A stretch of DNA of 64,000 nucleotides from Deroplatys truncata (GCA_030765065.1 CM060989.1:40973501-41037500); one strand, 5' to 3'; numbered from the stretch's first letter, positions 46,453-60,215 are shown. Notes: a model not told the origin generated them from the sequence alone. Program-made: numbers and translations.

Positions 46453-49186
46453 CAGGAGCGCGCGTATATATGTTACTTGTATAGCACCTTTAACTTCTGT
46501 GTCACATTAGGATCTTTCGCTTGAGAAATAATCGTGTCGTTTACTCGAATTATATGTTATTCATTATGCACTCACATTCACATTTGCCCCCACTTTCATA
46601 CTGATCAAAATCTAACACCTCCCGTCTTAGTTCATGAATAAGGAAAAATTCGTTCTATACATCTGAATCGATACCGGGGTTCGGTGGCTTAGATTGCCTG
46701 TGCGGTGACTGGTAAACCCCACAGACAACTGTCTTAATTTGATTTTATTTTGCTTTAATTCGTTCATTTTTATACATCTCCAGTAATTTCTCCCCCTCCT
46801 GTTCACTTTACGTCGCTTTAACTAAGTGATCGTATATCGATGGATCTGTTAAGAGATACCACGTGGCTCGGTGTATGGCGGACAGTTAACCTTCTAGCTC
46901 TCATCCCTCTACCACACCATCTTGCTTCGCCACATGTCCAGAGGCTTAGTGCTAGACAACTGTATCTCTACTTGTATACGTGATGGACAGATGGAAACTA
47001 CAGACACCTTAGTGTTAGGCAATTGTATTTCTGCTTCTACACGTGCCGGGCAGATAGCATTAGTGTATAGTCCAGTCTACTTGCTTTCAATTATCTGGTG
47101 ACAGAAGGCGGATGGTAGATGCTCTCCAATTTGCTTTTGCACCGTCTTCTTTAACTGGTTGTAACCATTTTTAAAAAAATATCTTCTTTCAGCCACTTAT
47201 TGGAAAACAACTGTTTTCTCAGTTTGTTTTCGTATTTTGACAATTCTCCGTGGTATTTGCTTTTAATGTCCTTTCTTAGGAGCAGTATTCATTATTGCAT
47301 AATTGGTAATACTAAAAGTCCCCGAATTAATTTTGTAGAATATAACAAACGTTTTAAGTGTTTGTTTTAGTAATAATCACAAATCTATTTATTGTAATTT
47401 GTAATTGACGAAAGTCTAGCAGTTCCTTCTTGGTAGGCCCCTACTACGTTGATGATGGATACTGTATTACGTATCTGTAGGTCGTCTTGATGCCCGTACT
47501 CTTGTGATGTATCTTGAGGTTCTCGTAGACTGGTATCTGATGATCGTGTATCTATTCTTGTGTGTCTTAGTATGTTGTAATTATTATTTTATAATTGTGC
47601 CACGGCTGCTGTATTTGTGTCGGAAAGCACTTGTGTCTTGTCAGGGTTAGATATGGAGAAGGTTAAAATATTTTGCACACACGTATTCTGTTAATTATTT
47701 CACTTGTATTTTAGGTAAACCACATATGATATTCACAATTCACTATTACATTTGTTATGTTAGAATATGTATAACTGGTAGACTTTAAATACGTAGTTTT
47801 AGCGTCTATTCGGAGACGAATTTATACACATTCCTACTTGAACACTGACAAGCTTTTGTTAGCGTTCCCTTTAACCGTCCTTCTTAACGTACGTATTTGA
47901 ATTATAGGCATGTATCAATGTACTTGATTGGTGCTACTATCCAATAACAGTATATGTTACATATATATGTTTGCAGACTTACAATGTCTTAATTAGGAGT
48001 TCAAGGGTTCGTTACATGTTCACGTAGATACTACTGCATTTCTTGTAATTTTATATTACTGGTTATATAGCTAACAATGGCTTTTCCTCCCTAATGTTAT
48101 ATTTTATATCTTATAATGTTATATACTTTTTCTCTACCATGTGTACATTATGAATATATGTGTTTTAACATCCTCTTAATTATTATGCGTACAATATTAG
48201 CGAAGAAAATACATAACACGTAAAACTTAGAAAAAATATTAAAGAAAGAAATTATTAATATGTTTTGTGCTGAGAAGCTGTGGATTAGATATGTTACATT
48301 AATGAGTCATTGTATTAGTTTTTCCGTGGCTATTACTGTATGTTGTTTTAAGTCGCTGAATTTTCCTACTTTTTCTTTTACGCCGCAAAGTTTACCGAAG
48401 GCACAAATTTCACCACGATTGACAACACTAGGCTTTCTACTGTTTATCGTATAAACGGGATTCTACAAAAGCGAGAGAGGAAGTGAAGGAGGGAGGGGGA
48501 GAGAGATTTGTGCTCTAAAGTTTCTTCAACACAAATTTAAAGCTTGCTTTTCCCCTCTTGTATGGTGAAGCAGTAAATTTCTGCCCAAATAGAGATGAAT
48601 TAACCAAAGAATGTATTCATACAGCATTTTCTCAACAATTACTGTTATTAATGATCGTGAAACATAAGCTATGGGAAAGGCGAAGAGTAAACGTAGTTAA
48701 GTTATAATTTCACCAGTGTACCTTGTGATAAGCAGAAAGGATAATGTATGGGCAAGCGATTAGGATCAGAATACTTCAAGCAGAGCCCCTTTAATTGAGC
48801 ACAAGTCATTAGTGTGGCATCTGAATAAATTTTTGCGTGGCGGTCATGCTAGTTTGGAAAAGAAATGCGTGCACTGAGAATGATTATGAATATTTCATGG
48901 CGAGATGCATGTGTAATGTTTCCCTTTTCACACCACTATAATTCTGAATGGGATAGATGAGTTGATAGCGCTTGATTGCTACGAACTTGGGTACTACTGA
49001 GTTCCCTCTTCTTCCTTGTTGCTACTGTTTAGCTTTCAAACACAAGTGTCTTCATTTTCGTTTCCCTCTCTCCAGCAACTTTCATTTGCTGGAGTCATTT
49101 GCATTCCAAAAATTTGTTTTCAATATCTCTATTTGCATGTACGAGGAGGGGTTTTTAAACTATGTACCGATTATTTTTTAAATAAA
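46453..49186. other. Longest unannotated stretch outside the giant element
   Basis: 2.7 kb without a supported gene. A diverged tandem duplication of about 60 bp lies at 46,940-47,060 (cttagtgctagacaactgta / cttagtgttaggcaattgta). The frames at 48,260 and 48,972-49,210 lack any gene structure. Confidence 0.5.
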
Positions 49187-50130
49187 ATCTGGTATGTTAC
49201 ACCCACATGACTTTCTCTACTCTTGTACAAACTATTTTTACAAACACTTATTCTCCATATGCTTCATGTTAATCGAGATGTTAATATTATTGCTAATTTT
49301 GTGTAGATGCAACGGGAATTGGTAGGTTTTAAGCGATAGGCAAATATATTAAGAGCTGGTTGCTATGTGGAGTATTCCATTCTCTTTGTATGTCCAGGAC
49401 ATAGAAAAAATCTCATGTGTTACACTCACATGACTTTCTCTACTCTTGTCTGTGAACAGCATAACTCAGAAACGAACAGTCAGATAAACACCAAACTTGG
49501 TATTTAGGTTCAGTATCTTCCAGAGATGCGACACGAAGGTTTTCAAGAAAATCCCCCCACCCCAGATTACCCTTTACATGAAACATTTTTCAAAATTTTA
49601 ATTTTCTCAAAAATGGTTCTAACGATTTTGATTAAAATATCATATGTTTAAGATATTTTCTTCACAAATGAAATGTATATCTCGAGTTTTCTGGAAATGT
49701 CTCCAAAAGTATTCTTCATTGTGAACCACTTTTCCATAACTGGTAAACCATAAGAGATAGACAAAATTTTACTACACAAAAAATGTAGATCGTGTTAAAA
49801 TACACAATTTACGTCATATACGTTTTTATTGTTGAGTGAACCATTTTTGAGGTATTGCTTCTTATTCCCTTAAACTTTCCAATACTTTTTCTCAAATGGG
49901 AATTCGTTATTCATTTTTTTGTCCTGGTAATGCAAAGAGAATGGAATACTCGACATAGCAACCAGGTCTTAAAATATCCGACTATCGCTTAAAGCTACCA
50001 ATTCCCCTTGCATCTACAAGAAAATTACCAATAAGATTAACATCTGGATATCTCGATTAACATGAAGCATATGCAGAATAAACGTTTGTAAAAATAGTTT
50101 GTACAAGAGTAGAGAAAGTCATGTGAGTGT
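49187..50130. repeat. DR1 copies, head to head
   Basis: 49,187-49,408 is a minus-strand acatca-end half. 49,409-49,446 is another short minus-strand end. 49,447-50,130 is a plus-strand copy closely similar to the DR1 piece at 41,230-41,901. Confidence 0.8.
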
Positions 50131-50839
50131 AACACATCAAATGTTTTATCCTGAGGCTTGACAGACATCAAATCATACTTTCATGGTGATGAAAATGGCT
50201 GACTATTGACTGTGATCAGCGGAGCGATTTTAATCTGTAAGCAGTTCGTTACTAGTAGGAGTGAAGTAGGACAGTGCGTGACGCACTTGTTTAAATTGTC
50301 ATTTCTTGATGAAGGTATGTTTGAAAACTGTAACTTGACATATATTTTAACAAGTTTTGACTAAGCATTAATTCTTAACTGTTTATCAATGTTATTTTAA
50401 ACAAAGATAGCATTACGCACGCATCCTGTGTATTGAGATTCGTCAGAATACTTTACCAATGAACAAAATTGTAGCATTAATAGCAATTGTAGCATTATAT
50501 CCTATTTCCTCAATATTATAGGAATTCACATATCTATATTACTCAAAGTCGTTAAAGAAGAACGAAAATTTCCTGAAAAGATTCCAGAAATTTTTGGATA
50601 CAGAACAACATTTCTAGCATATTTTATGATAAGGTATGTGCTTATAATCATTATTATTGTAAATATGAGAACGTGAAGTAGTTGCGGGGAATCATTACTG
50701 TTTCGGCAGGAATCCGAGCTGCGGCGGCCACAGAGTGAAGAAAAAGCTCTGTACATTTTATTGCTCTTTGGTACTTATATATTTTCGGTGAAACCTGGAT
50801 ATCGAACTTTTGGCTGAATGCAATACTAAGGTTAAAAAA

Positions 50840-50881
<42 letters not shown>

Positions 50882-51368
50882 ACACATGCAGAAACACACC
50901 TGCTAGAGCCTAGTTAGACTCCTTGGTTAAATGTTTCGACACATTACAAGTGGTTTACAAGAGTAAAAAAGGCCAAGTGCTCGTATACTTTGCTTGGAAA
51001 GACGTACACATAAGCTAACATACTCGTAGTTCCGATACATGCATAAAAAGAGAGAACAGTGGAGCAATATTTCTCAGCGATCGACGTTTAATTCTCGCGT
51101 GCATGTCCGTGTGGCAATTACTGCATGCATATACAACGGCTTAGTAAGAAACTGTAACGCCTTCTATAGCCTGCCCTCCCTTTCCTATGCCCAAGCCCGC
51201 AAACTTTAGCGGACAAATTTATTTCCTTTTGATGTTCGCGCATGTTTCAAAGCGGTCGAATGAAATGTAACTGACACTTTAACGACTACCATTACTAGAA
51301 ATTAAGAAACGGAACAAACAACAATTTCATAGAAATATAAATAACTTCGTGTACACTGTTTAAAAGCA
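50131..51368. other. Unassigned stretch with a DR1 scrap and a microsatellite
   Basis: 50,770-50,835 resembles the DR1 inner end (ttttcggtgaaacctggata). Nothing else is supported; the Cys/Val repeat seen in a minus-strand frame is just the CA repeat translated. Confidence 0.5.
50842..50881. repeat. (CA)n microsatellite
   Basis: About 20 uninterrupted CA units. Confidence 0.95.
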
Positions 51369-52070
51369 TATGTTACTCATACATTCACATTACTTTCTCA
51401 ATAGTTAGTGAGTATACAAAGTATTCTCAAGAAAGGGAAAAGCGATAGTCAAACGTTTCAGAACTGGACGCTATACCTTGGGCTTAAATTCCATTCTCTT
51501 TCCATGACATCGCGAGAAACAACTGAAAACCGACAGGACTTCTAAATAATGACTAAGTATTGAACAATTATTCCAACTACTATTAACGGATATCTCGAAA
51601 ATGGCTGATGCCACAAATAAAGTTATTTGAAATAAATTGTTTGTTTTATAGAGATCTACATGTTTTGTGCAGTGCATTTTCGTCTATCGCTCAACAGTTA
51701 TACAAGATTATAAAAAATTCGTTACGTATGAAGAGGGCTGCATACGCTATTCCCAGAAAATTTGAGATATACATTTTATTTGTCATGTAAATATCTTTAA
51801 TATGTGGTATTTTAATCAAAATCGTTAGAGCCATTTTTAGAAAAAAAAAACCAAATTCGAAAAATGTTTCATAAAAAGGGTGGTTGGTGTGGGGGATTTT
51901 CATTGAAAAGTTTGGCATTTATCTGTCTTTTGGATTTTCATACTGTTCACACACACACACACACACACAACTTTGTCTAAAAATTTTTTTGAGGCTTCAA
52001 AACAAATATTTGCGGTGAAATCTCATCGAATTTTTAGGTGGAATACACCTCCACTAGTAGAGAAGGACTA
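51369..52070 (-). repeat. DR1 dispersed repeat
   Basis: Runs from the catacattcacattactttc end to tcgaatttttaggtggaata and agtagagaaggac. It contains a short CA run at 51,949-51,968 at the position where other DR1 copies have acacac. Confidence 0.75.
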
Positions 52071-53618
52071 GAATTAATCGCGGGGGGGGGACTTAGCACC
52101 TCGACCTATAGGATCTTTCGTACCTGGGCCCCTGATGGGGTGTCCCCGGGAGATGGAATATATCAAATAACCTCAGTTGTATTTTTGCCACGCAAGGACC
52201 TCTGAAGTTTACCATATTATTATAAATAGTATGTATTTATTGTTAAATGTCTTTGGAACTATACAAAATGAAATCCTATTTTTAGGAGTTGCGTGGCAAT
52301 AAACAACTAAGGTTATATACTATACTGAGTAAGCAGCTTTTAGATTCATTTTTAGTTTCTGTTCTTATATCATTCCTAAAATAATAAGAATCCAGATTCA
52401 ATGCACAAAATTTAATGGGAGACTTTAAAACGTACAATTACTAAAATTAAACTTGATGAAATTCTTTTCTTGTTTCAAACAACAGATATACTGTTATTAG
52501 GGATGGAAGTAGAAGATACTGATATACATTCACTTGAAGACTCTGAATTCCGCAATTTGTTGATTATTCTTGAATGATGTTGTTCATTGATTTGTTACTA
52601 TCGATAATTTGGTCTAAGAACTTATGTGCGGAGATATGTTTCATTACGAATTTTAAAATTGAAACCGGCAACTTAATTTGTGTTGGCGAGACTGATAGGA
52701 AGTCTCAGATTATCAACAGAAAGCCGTTGATCGTCGGAACCATGAACTAAATAGTCACTAAATTCCTGTCGAAGTAAGGTTGTCACACCTGATCGCAATT
52801 GTTTCCGATTTGTAATCTAAAGAAAGAAATAAAGCTTTCTTAAAGAATATAAAGGACTTGCTACATTTAGATTAGTAATAAACTAAATTAAAATATATAA
52901 TATTACTATTGCACATCAATTAGGTTGATAAAGGTTAAAATAATATAATGATTAAAATGTGTTTAAAGAGAGATAAGGAAAGCAAGCGATTTTTCCATCC
53001 AGTTTTTGGAGTAAAAAATAAATCTTCTACTTAATTGTAGGTAAATGCAAGGGAGCTAAATTCCCCCCCCCCAAAAAAAAACTTCCCACAATTTTGATTG
53101 ACAAGAACAATAAAGAACTTTAATGTACGTCATTAAACAAAAGAATGACAACTTGGTACGACTAGAGGAATAGGAAATGTAATGGATCTGCCTTTAAATA
53201 ATGTTTACTCTGGAATTTTGATGTTGGATAACCCGCATTATGTTGGCCGAATTGGAAGCAGATGACACAAAATCGATTTTGTACTTTGTGACCGATATGA
53301 TCATGTATATGCATTCCTGTTCCCGTTACCGGGCTGTTGTGAACCAAAATCGTGCATTTGTCGCATTTCTTCCCGTTCTCGTTTCGTTTTGGTTACCGCT
53401 CTCGGGCTGTTGTGAACCAGCTATACGCTCCTCTTTGTAGGACTTACACCCCCAAGGACTTACAAACCATTAGCCTGTCGAGGAGTAAGCAAACTCTGGA
53501 TCATAGCATATCCAGGATGGGTAATCAACCCAATGTTTGCATGACGGAGAAAAAGAAGAAAATGAAATGTAGTGATGAAAGGGATAATAGGAAAATTCCT
53601 GAATCAAATTATCCAACC
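52071..53618. other. Unassigned non-coding stretch
   Basis: No supported gene. It contains homopolymer runs (G at about 52,082; C then A at about 53,066). 53,320-53,420 has a short duplicated phrase (ccgggctgttgtgaacca / cgggctgttgtgaaccag). Confidence 0.5.
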
Positions 53619-53620
53619 TA

Positions 53621-54700
53621 CGAGGACAGTCCCAGAAGTACCCAACCTGACGTATAGATAGCGGTTGTTGTTTAAAAAATGACTATGGTAGAATGTACCA
53701 CCTTTATAAAGCTTAAGTTTGAAGTTTGACGATGTTACGTTGTTTAGTAATTGTTTGGCAGCCATTAATAGTGAACTCTCTCAGGAAATTTGTAAACCTG
53801 GATAAAACTGGTCATCGTTATGTGATAAAATACTTTCATTTGAAAGGTCTTAGTCCAACTAATATTAAAGCTGAGTTAGATTCTACTCTGGGGGAGTCTG
53901 CTCCTTCCTTTACAACAGTAAAATGTTGGGTGGCAGAGTTTAAGCGAGGCCGTACGAGCTGCCAAAACGAACATCGCAGTGGTCCACCAAATGAGATGGC
54001 CACGCCAAAAATTGTGAAGAAAATCCACAAAATGGTATTGAATGACCGTCGTGAAAGTGTGCGAGCTAGCAGACATAGTAGGTGTTTCAAAAAGCGCTGT
54101 ACATTGCATACTAACTGAAAATTTAGACATGAGAAAGCTGTGTGCAAGATGGTTGTCGGGTTTACCCACAATGGAACAAAAGCAGCATCGATTTATGGGT
54201 CCATCACTCCACACCTGAGACGAAGGAACAGTCAAAACAGTGGATTGAAAGGGGAGAATCGGCTCCAAAGAATGTGAGACAGTTCATCTGTATGCAAGGT
54301 CATGGCGTCAGTTTTTTGGAAAGTGTGTGGAATAATTTTCATTGATTATCTTCAAAAAGTAAAAGCAATCATTGGAGAGTATTACGCAAACTTTAAAGTT
54401 CGAATTGCTTCCTCATGCATCCTATTCGCCAGACTTAGCCTCCTCTGATTATTTTCTGTTTTCAAAGTTGAAGAAATGGATTGGTGGCAAAAGATTTGCC
54501 AACAATGAAGAGGTGGAGTTTGCAGTTGATGGCTATTTTGCAGAACTCGACGGTTCTCACTATAAACAGGATATCGAAGTTATTGAACATCGCTGGGAAA
54601 AGTGTATCGAGCTGAAAGGATACTTAGAGAAATAAAGATGTTTTTTCCCAAAAGTTTTGCGTTTTCTTTGTTAGTTCGGGTACTTCTAGGACAGCCCTCG
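53621..54700 (+). mobile_element. Mariner DD34D, copy 3 (internally deleted)
   Basis: 1,080 bp flanked by TA (53,619-53,620 and 54,701-54,702). Ends are cgaggacagtcccagaagta and, at the right, tacttctaggacagccctcg. About 210 bp shorter than copy 1. Confidence 0.9.
53732..54635 (+). pseudogene. Mariner DD34D transposase, deleted copy 3
   Basis: N-terminal blocks match copies 1 and 2 (LDKTGHRYVIKYFHLKGLSP; ELDSTLGESAPSFTTVKCWV). A deletion around 54,185 removes the first catalytic region, and a second near 54,395 removes the second Asp motif. The third motif region survives (YSPDLASSDYFLFSKLKKW), and a stop follows LKGYLEK. At the site where copies 1 and 2 have a premature TGA, this copy reads GAGTATTACGCAAAC, i.e. 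an open codon. Confidence 0.85.
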
Positions 54701-54702
54701 TA

Positions 54703-55319
54703 ATATTCGCCTAGCGAAAAAAACTCCGGTCAGATTGATCGGTCCCGGGAGTTTGAACCCTGGTCCTCCCGAATGCGAGCCGCACTCGTTACCACGGTGC
54801 CATCTCGCTCGGTAAGAAAAACAATTCGAAGAATTTAATATTCGTCTGAAAGTATATGCAATATCGTAGGGGATACTTCTGGAAGGTAGGCTAATATGAA
54901 CACAGCACATGCAGTAATTCTTTTTATTGGGTAATGGTTTATTTAGAGCCAGGTGAAGTTTAAAGTGATCGCAAGAATAAATTTCACTGAGCCACCGTGG
55001 TGGGTGCGTGTCTCGGCTAAGTCGGCAGTAAGGGAAGGTTTTCTTTTCTTCTTTTATCTCGGTGAAAAGTTGTCGCGATTTTACCTGGGATAGCGGCGTA
55101 CCTACACAACCACACGCCAGATAAGCCCTTAAACCTCGGCAGCATCATCTCCGTTTCGTGCACAACATTCGTACAATTATCGACTTATAAGAGACGATTT
55201 TGAGTAAAGATTGATTTAAAAAACTCGACATAATTTTGGAAGATGGTCTGTTATTAGATACTGGTTATTGTAGTAATACTACTGGCCACTTGTTATAATT
55301 GGGCACTAATAGTTATTTT
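54703..55319. other. SINE-like repeat and unassigned sequence
   Basis: 54,712-54,815 on the minus strand is a tRNA-derived head: gagcgagatggcaccgtggt, then ggaccagggttcaaactccc (B-box-like). The rest is unassigned. Confidence 0.6.
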
Positions 55320-56975
55320 CTCTACTATTTATGTATTTATGTACATGTGATTAGAGAAATTATTGCATTCCATCCAAAATGCTTCCAAGATTTCACCGAA
55401 AACGTCCGTTTTGAGACTTCCTAAATCTAAAACAAAAGTATTTTTAGAATAACGTACACGCGAGTGGCCTAACGTAACCCTTTATAGCCTGGTGTAACAC
55501 ATTCGTTACAAAGATTTATTTTATGATTTAGCTACTTTAATGGGCTTTTCTTGTAATTTAGTATTATATTAACCTTTAGCAATAAAATTAAGGTATTTAT
55601 AGCTCTTGTAGAAATATTTAATTTTTTCAATAAAACTGTACTGTTCTTTTAATATAAAGAAGTAAATCAATGCGACTGCAGTGAAATGTAATCCCGTCAG
55701 CATAGCGTGCCATTACACCGGTTATTTTACTTGGGCCCTCCCCGTCCTGTACCACAGGAACATTTGACTGCATTTTCGCAATGTCTTCTATTTTAGGAGG
55801 AGCCACTAACATGTAATCTACAACAGAATAAGAATTTAATTTTTGAGAAAGCTGTGTGGAAAGAAAACTTAAGACATTTGGAATGGAATAAATATTTAAA
55901 AATATTCATTACCTAGCTCTTATTTTACTGCTTAAAAACACCTACTTTAAAAACATCCCTCGTATAATCGGCAAATCCTAAATGAAAGATAAAATGTTAC
56001 GACACAAAAAAATCTAGATCTCGTCAAAGCACACAATCTATGTAAAATAAAATTTTTGTGGCATTAACCATTTGAGACATATTATTTGTTATCGGTTTGA
56101 ATATCCAATTACATACTTTTTTGAAGTGGTAAGTCATTGTTCGTTTTTTCTCGTGGTCATAAAAGGAGCATGGAATTTCAATGCTAGCGACCAGCTTTTA
56201 AACATTTGACCTTCGCTTCGATCTCCTATGTTCACCATGTATCTATATGAAATAGCATTGAACTGAATTAAATTGTGTGCTTTAAAGATAAATTACGTTT
56301 TCTTCTGTAGCAAGTTTTTCTCAGTCTTTTACAGCTATGCAGATTAATGCAGAATTTCTTCGGAATGAAGAGGAAATTCAAGATGTACATTTTATATGTC
56401 ACATAAATATCTTAATTGTATGATATTTTAACCAGTCGTTAGAGTAACCCTTCAGAAAAAAGAAGAAGAAACATATTTGATGTAAAGGTAGTTTGGGGTG
56501 TATGAATTTTCTTGAAAATCTTCGTATCGTATGTCTGGAAGGTATCAAACTTAAATATCAATTTGGTGTTATTTATCAGAAATTTCGTTTTTGAGTTATG
56601 CCGTTCACATTTTAACTCCAGCTCTTACTATATACGGCACCACAGGCGGTGATACATGAAACGAAGTAATTGAAAATGGAAATTTGGGAAGGAAATGTTT
56701 TAGGTTTAAGTTTATGGCACCTCACCAGCATGTGCCAGTTATGGGGGCTCATAAAATCAGGAAGAACGGTCCTGGCGGGATTTGAACCGCGGACTTCCTG
56801 CTCATGTGTGCTCTAACGACCTCGGCTACCCATGTTGGTATGCTGTTCACACACATACAAGGACTTTTTAAAAAAATGTTTTAAGGTGTCTCAAAACATG
56901 CATTTCTGGTAAAATACTGATATAAATGTTTTGGGTGGAATGGAATAATTCCTCTACCTACTAGGTACGGTACAG
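55320..56975. repeat. DR1 fragments broken by a SINE-like repeat
   Basis: Plus-strand fragments at 55,320-55,440 and about 55,950-56,260. Minus-strand pieces at 56,262-56,620 and 56,836-56,975, separated by a minus-strand tRNA-like SINE head at about 56,700-56,836 (gcgggatttgaaccgcggac). 55,440-55,950 holds nothing I recognise. Confidence 0.65.
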
Positions 56976-57652
56976 GTGATACACATAGTGGACATTGTTT
57001 TTGCAAGAATGACATTTGAAGACGTGATTCAACACATGTAGGTATATAGACTATGTAAATAGGTATAGGTTATACAAGGAGAGGGATACCTCGCACACTG
57101 CGACCAACATAAATGTATTGTAGCTACCAACCACCAGGAAGAAGGCATGAGGTGAAGGAACCACAGGAGGCTCCAGGCCGCAAGCAGACAGGAAACAGAG
57201 ACGCGCGGAAGTCACGAACAGCTCCAGTCTCGAAGACCCATCCCACTGCTAGAGCTGCAGAACAAGCAGCCCTCTAATGTCCACGGCGAACCTAGAAGTA
57301 CTGAAAGATGAGAAGGAAACCGACTGAAAGGGGAATGATGGAAAGGAAATCGTCGTAGATGAGAAACCACCCTCTCACTCGCCTATCGACCAGGAAAAAC
57401 CACGAAAAACCCAAAGTCAAGAATGGGCGGTCGCGGGAATCGAATCCGGGACCTCCCAAATGCGAGAATTTGTGCCTTACGTGACATATATCAGTAATAT
57501 GCAGCAGTTTTTAAAATAGAAGCCAAAAGTTGATTCTGACGCCTCTTGCCCTAGTTTCCCCTAGAGAATACACACTTTTATGCCAATAAAAGTGTTAAGA
57601 ATACAATTTTTGGGATACACTATTTTCTATTTGAATATGACATATCTAGTAG
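56976..57652. other. SINE-like repeat and unassigned sequence
   Basis: 57,430-57,475 on the minus strand is tRNA-like (aggtcccggattcgattccc). The preceding 57,180-57,430 is probably its body. No gene is seen. Confidence 0.5.
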
Positions 57653-57808
57653 TAAAGGGTGTCCCATAAAGAACGAAATTTTTAAATTGCGCGCCTCTTT
57701 CAGTTTGTTAGTTTGCCGGACCTGAAATTTAAGTGATTGTCATTTTTTATATTGCGATTAACGACTATCATTGTGAATTGTCATTTGTGTGTATGGTTAT
57801 CAGCTAAA

Positions 57809-58882
57809 ATGGAGGATCAACGCATCCAGATTTTGAAAATGCATTACAAGTGCGGTGAATCCTAGGCAGAGACCATTCCAAGACTTCGTGTGATTTTTGG
57901 TAGACGAAATGCGCCTAATGCATCAACAAGGCATAGAGTGATAAAAAAATTTGAAGATGAAGGATCCACAGCGAACATTAAATCACCTGGACGTCCTCGT
58001 TCTCGTTTATCGTTAGAGAATGTCGCTCTAGTTAGACAGAGCCTTGATTTGAGACAAATGAAGTCCATTCGCCGTCGTTCCCAACAATTTGGCATTTCGA
58101 AAAGCAGTTTGCAGCGAATTTTAACAAAAGATCTGCATTTGGATTCTTTTAAGATCCAATTAAAATAAGAACTAAAACCGATGAACCATTTGAAGCGTCG
58201 AATATTTGCCGATTGTTATTCACCAAACAAGAATTCAGGAGTGAATTCCACAAGAAAGTAATCTTTAGTGACGAGGCACACTTCCAGTTTAATGGTTATG
58301 CTAATAAACAAAACTGCCGGATTTGGGGCACAGAAATCCTCGCATGGTCCGTGAAAAGTGTCTGTATCCAGAACGAGTCACTGTTTGATGCGCATTATGG
58401 GCTGGCGGACTAATTGGGCCATATTGTTTTGAAGACGAGACTGGAAAAGCAGTGACAGTGAATGGTGATCGTTATCGCCGCATTATATAACACAGTTTTT
58501 ATGGCCGCAATTGCAAGGATTGAATGTGGAAGACTTTTGGTTCCAACAGAATGGGGCAACCTGCCACACTGCCGTTGAAACAATAAGGTTGCCGAGAGAA
58601 AGACTTCCTGCTCGTGTCATCTCTCGGAACGGCGATCAGTACTGGCCACCGAGATCGTGTGATTTAATACCATGTGATTATTTTTTGTGGGTATATGTCA
58701 AATCTTGTGTTTATGTGAACAATCTACGAACCATCCCTCAACTCAAGGCAGAAATTAGACGTGTCATGGGTGAAATTCAAGCGGAAATTTGCTCTACAGC
58801 CGTTGAAAATTTTGTCTACAGAGTGGATGTGTGCAGACGAAGCCGTGGAGGACTCGTGCCCGATATTTTGTTTCATGTTTAA
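57809..58882 (+). pseudogene. Broken DD41D transposase
   Basis: Starts MEDQRIQILKMHYKCGES then a stop. The helix-turn-helix follows (RRNAPNASTRHRVIKKFEDE, SPGRPRS) to about 58,168. After shifts the core has VIFSDEAHFQFNGYANKQNC (first Asp). In WFQQNGATCHTAV the second catalytic Asp is Asn. SCDLIPCDYFLW carries the third Asp, 42 positions later. The C-terminal part runs to 58,882. Four or more disruptions plus the Asp-to-Asn change make it inactive. Confidence 0.8.
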
Positions 58883-58917
58883 TCGCCGTCTTTGTGCTCC
58901 ATATTGGCATAATAATA

Positions 58918-60215
58918 CGGGGGCCGTCCAATAAGTAAGTTCCCTATTTTATAAAAAAACATTACACACAATTGATCATGTTAAATTAATTTTATTTATA
59001 GTTTGCAGTCTTTCTGCTAGTTTTCTACGTAGTCAACATGCTTTTCCAAGGGTTTTTGGGGACGTGACATTTACAAGCCAGTGTTGTACCAGGTCGGGTC
59101 CTGTGCTCGCAACCAGCTGTTCACTGATTTGACTTCATCGTCGGTGTTAAAAGTGCTTAACTTTGAGTTGGAGGAACATGTGAAAATCACTTGAGGCAAG
59201 CTCCAGTGAATACGGAGGATACGAGAAAACTTCCAAGTTAAATCTTGACCCAGGTGGAGCTGAGAAGATTCAACTGGGAAGTTTTCTCGCATTCTCCATA
59301 TTCACCATATCTTTTCCCAAGTGATTTTCACATGCTCCCCTGACTCAAAGGTCATCATGGACCTAAGCACTTTAACACCGTGACCAAGATCAATCAGAAG
59401 TGAACAGCTGGTTACGAGCACACGACCCGACTTCTGGTTCACTTCTGATTCATCTTCGTCACGGTGTTAAAGGGCTTACCTCCAAGATGACCTTAGAGTC
59501 AGGGGAACATGTGAAAATCACTTGGGAAAAGATCTGGTGAATATGGAGCATGCCAGAAAACTTCCCAGTTGAATCTTCTGAGCTCCGCCTGGGTCAAGAT
59601 TCAACTTGGAAGTTTTCTCGTATCCTCCGTATTCACTGGAGCTTGCCCCAAGTGATTTTCACAAGTTCCTCCAACTCAAAGGTAAGCACTTTAAACACCG
59701 ATGATGAAGTCAAATCAGCGAGCAGCTGGTTGCGAGCATAGGACCCAACCTGGTACAACACTGGCTTGAATTAATTTTATTTATATTGCACAATCCTTCT
59801 TTTACTTTTCTACGTAGTCAACATGTTTTTCCAAGCATTTTTGGACGTGACGCAAGTTTTTCCAAGTCAATGTTGTACTAGGTCGGATCCTATGCTCACA
59901 ACCAGCTGTTCACTGATTTGACTTCATCATCGGTGTTTAAAGTGCTTACCTTTGAGTTGGAGGAACATGTGAAAATCACTTGGGGCAGGCTCCGGTGAAT
60001 ACGGAGGATACGAGAAAACTTCCAAGTTGAATCTTGACCCAGGCGGAGCTCAGAATATTCAACTGGGAAGTTGAATCTGTGTCACGTCCCCAAAAATACT
60101 TGGAAAAACATGTTGACTATGTAGAAAAGTAACAAAAGGATTGTACAATATAAATAAAATTAATTAAACATGATGAATTGTGTGTAATGTTTTTTATAAA
60201 ATACTGGACCCCTCG
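58918..60215. mobile_element. Multi-hairpin non-autonomous mariner derivative
   Basis: 1,298 bp between TA dinucleotides (58,916-58,917 and 60,216-60,217). The ends mirror each other over more than 100 bp (e.g. aaacattacacacaattgat and its near-complement). The interior has several direct and inverted copies of a roughly 130-bp module (aacttccaagttgaatcttg...). Its translation DDEVKS..SWLRAQD..WYNTGL and KHVDYVEN is the C-terminal end of a mariner transposase. So it is made only of repeated, inverted transposase 3' ends. Confidence 0.8.

Noticed and set aside
50654-50899. Cys/Val-rich minus-strand frame
   Set aside because: It is the CA microsatellite translated.
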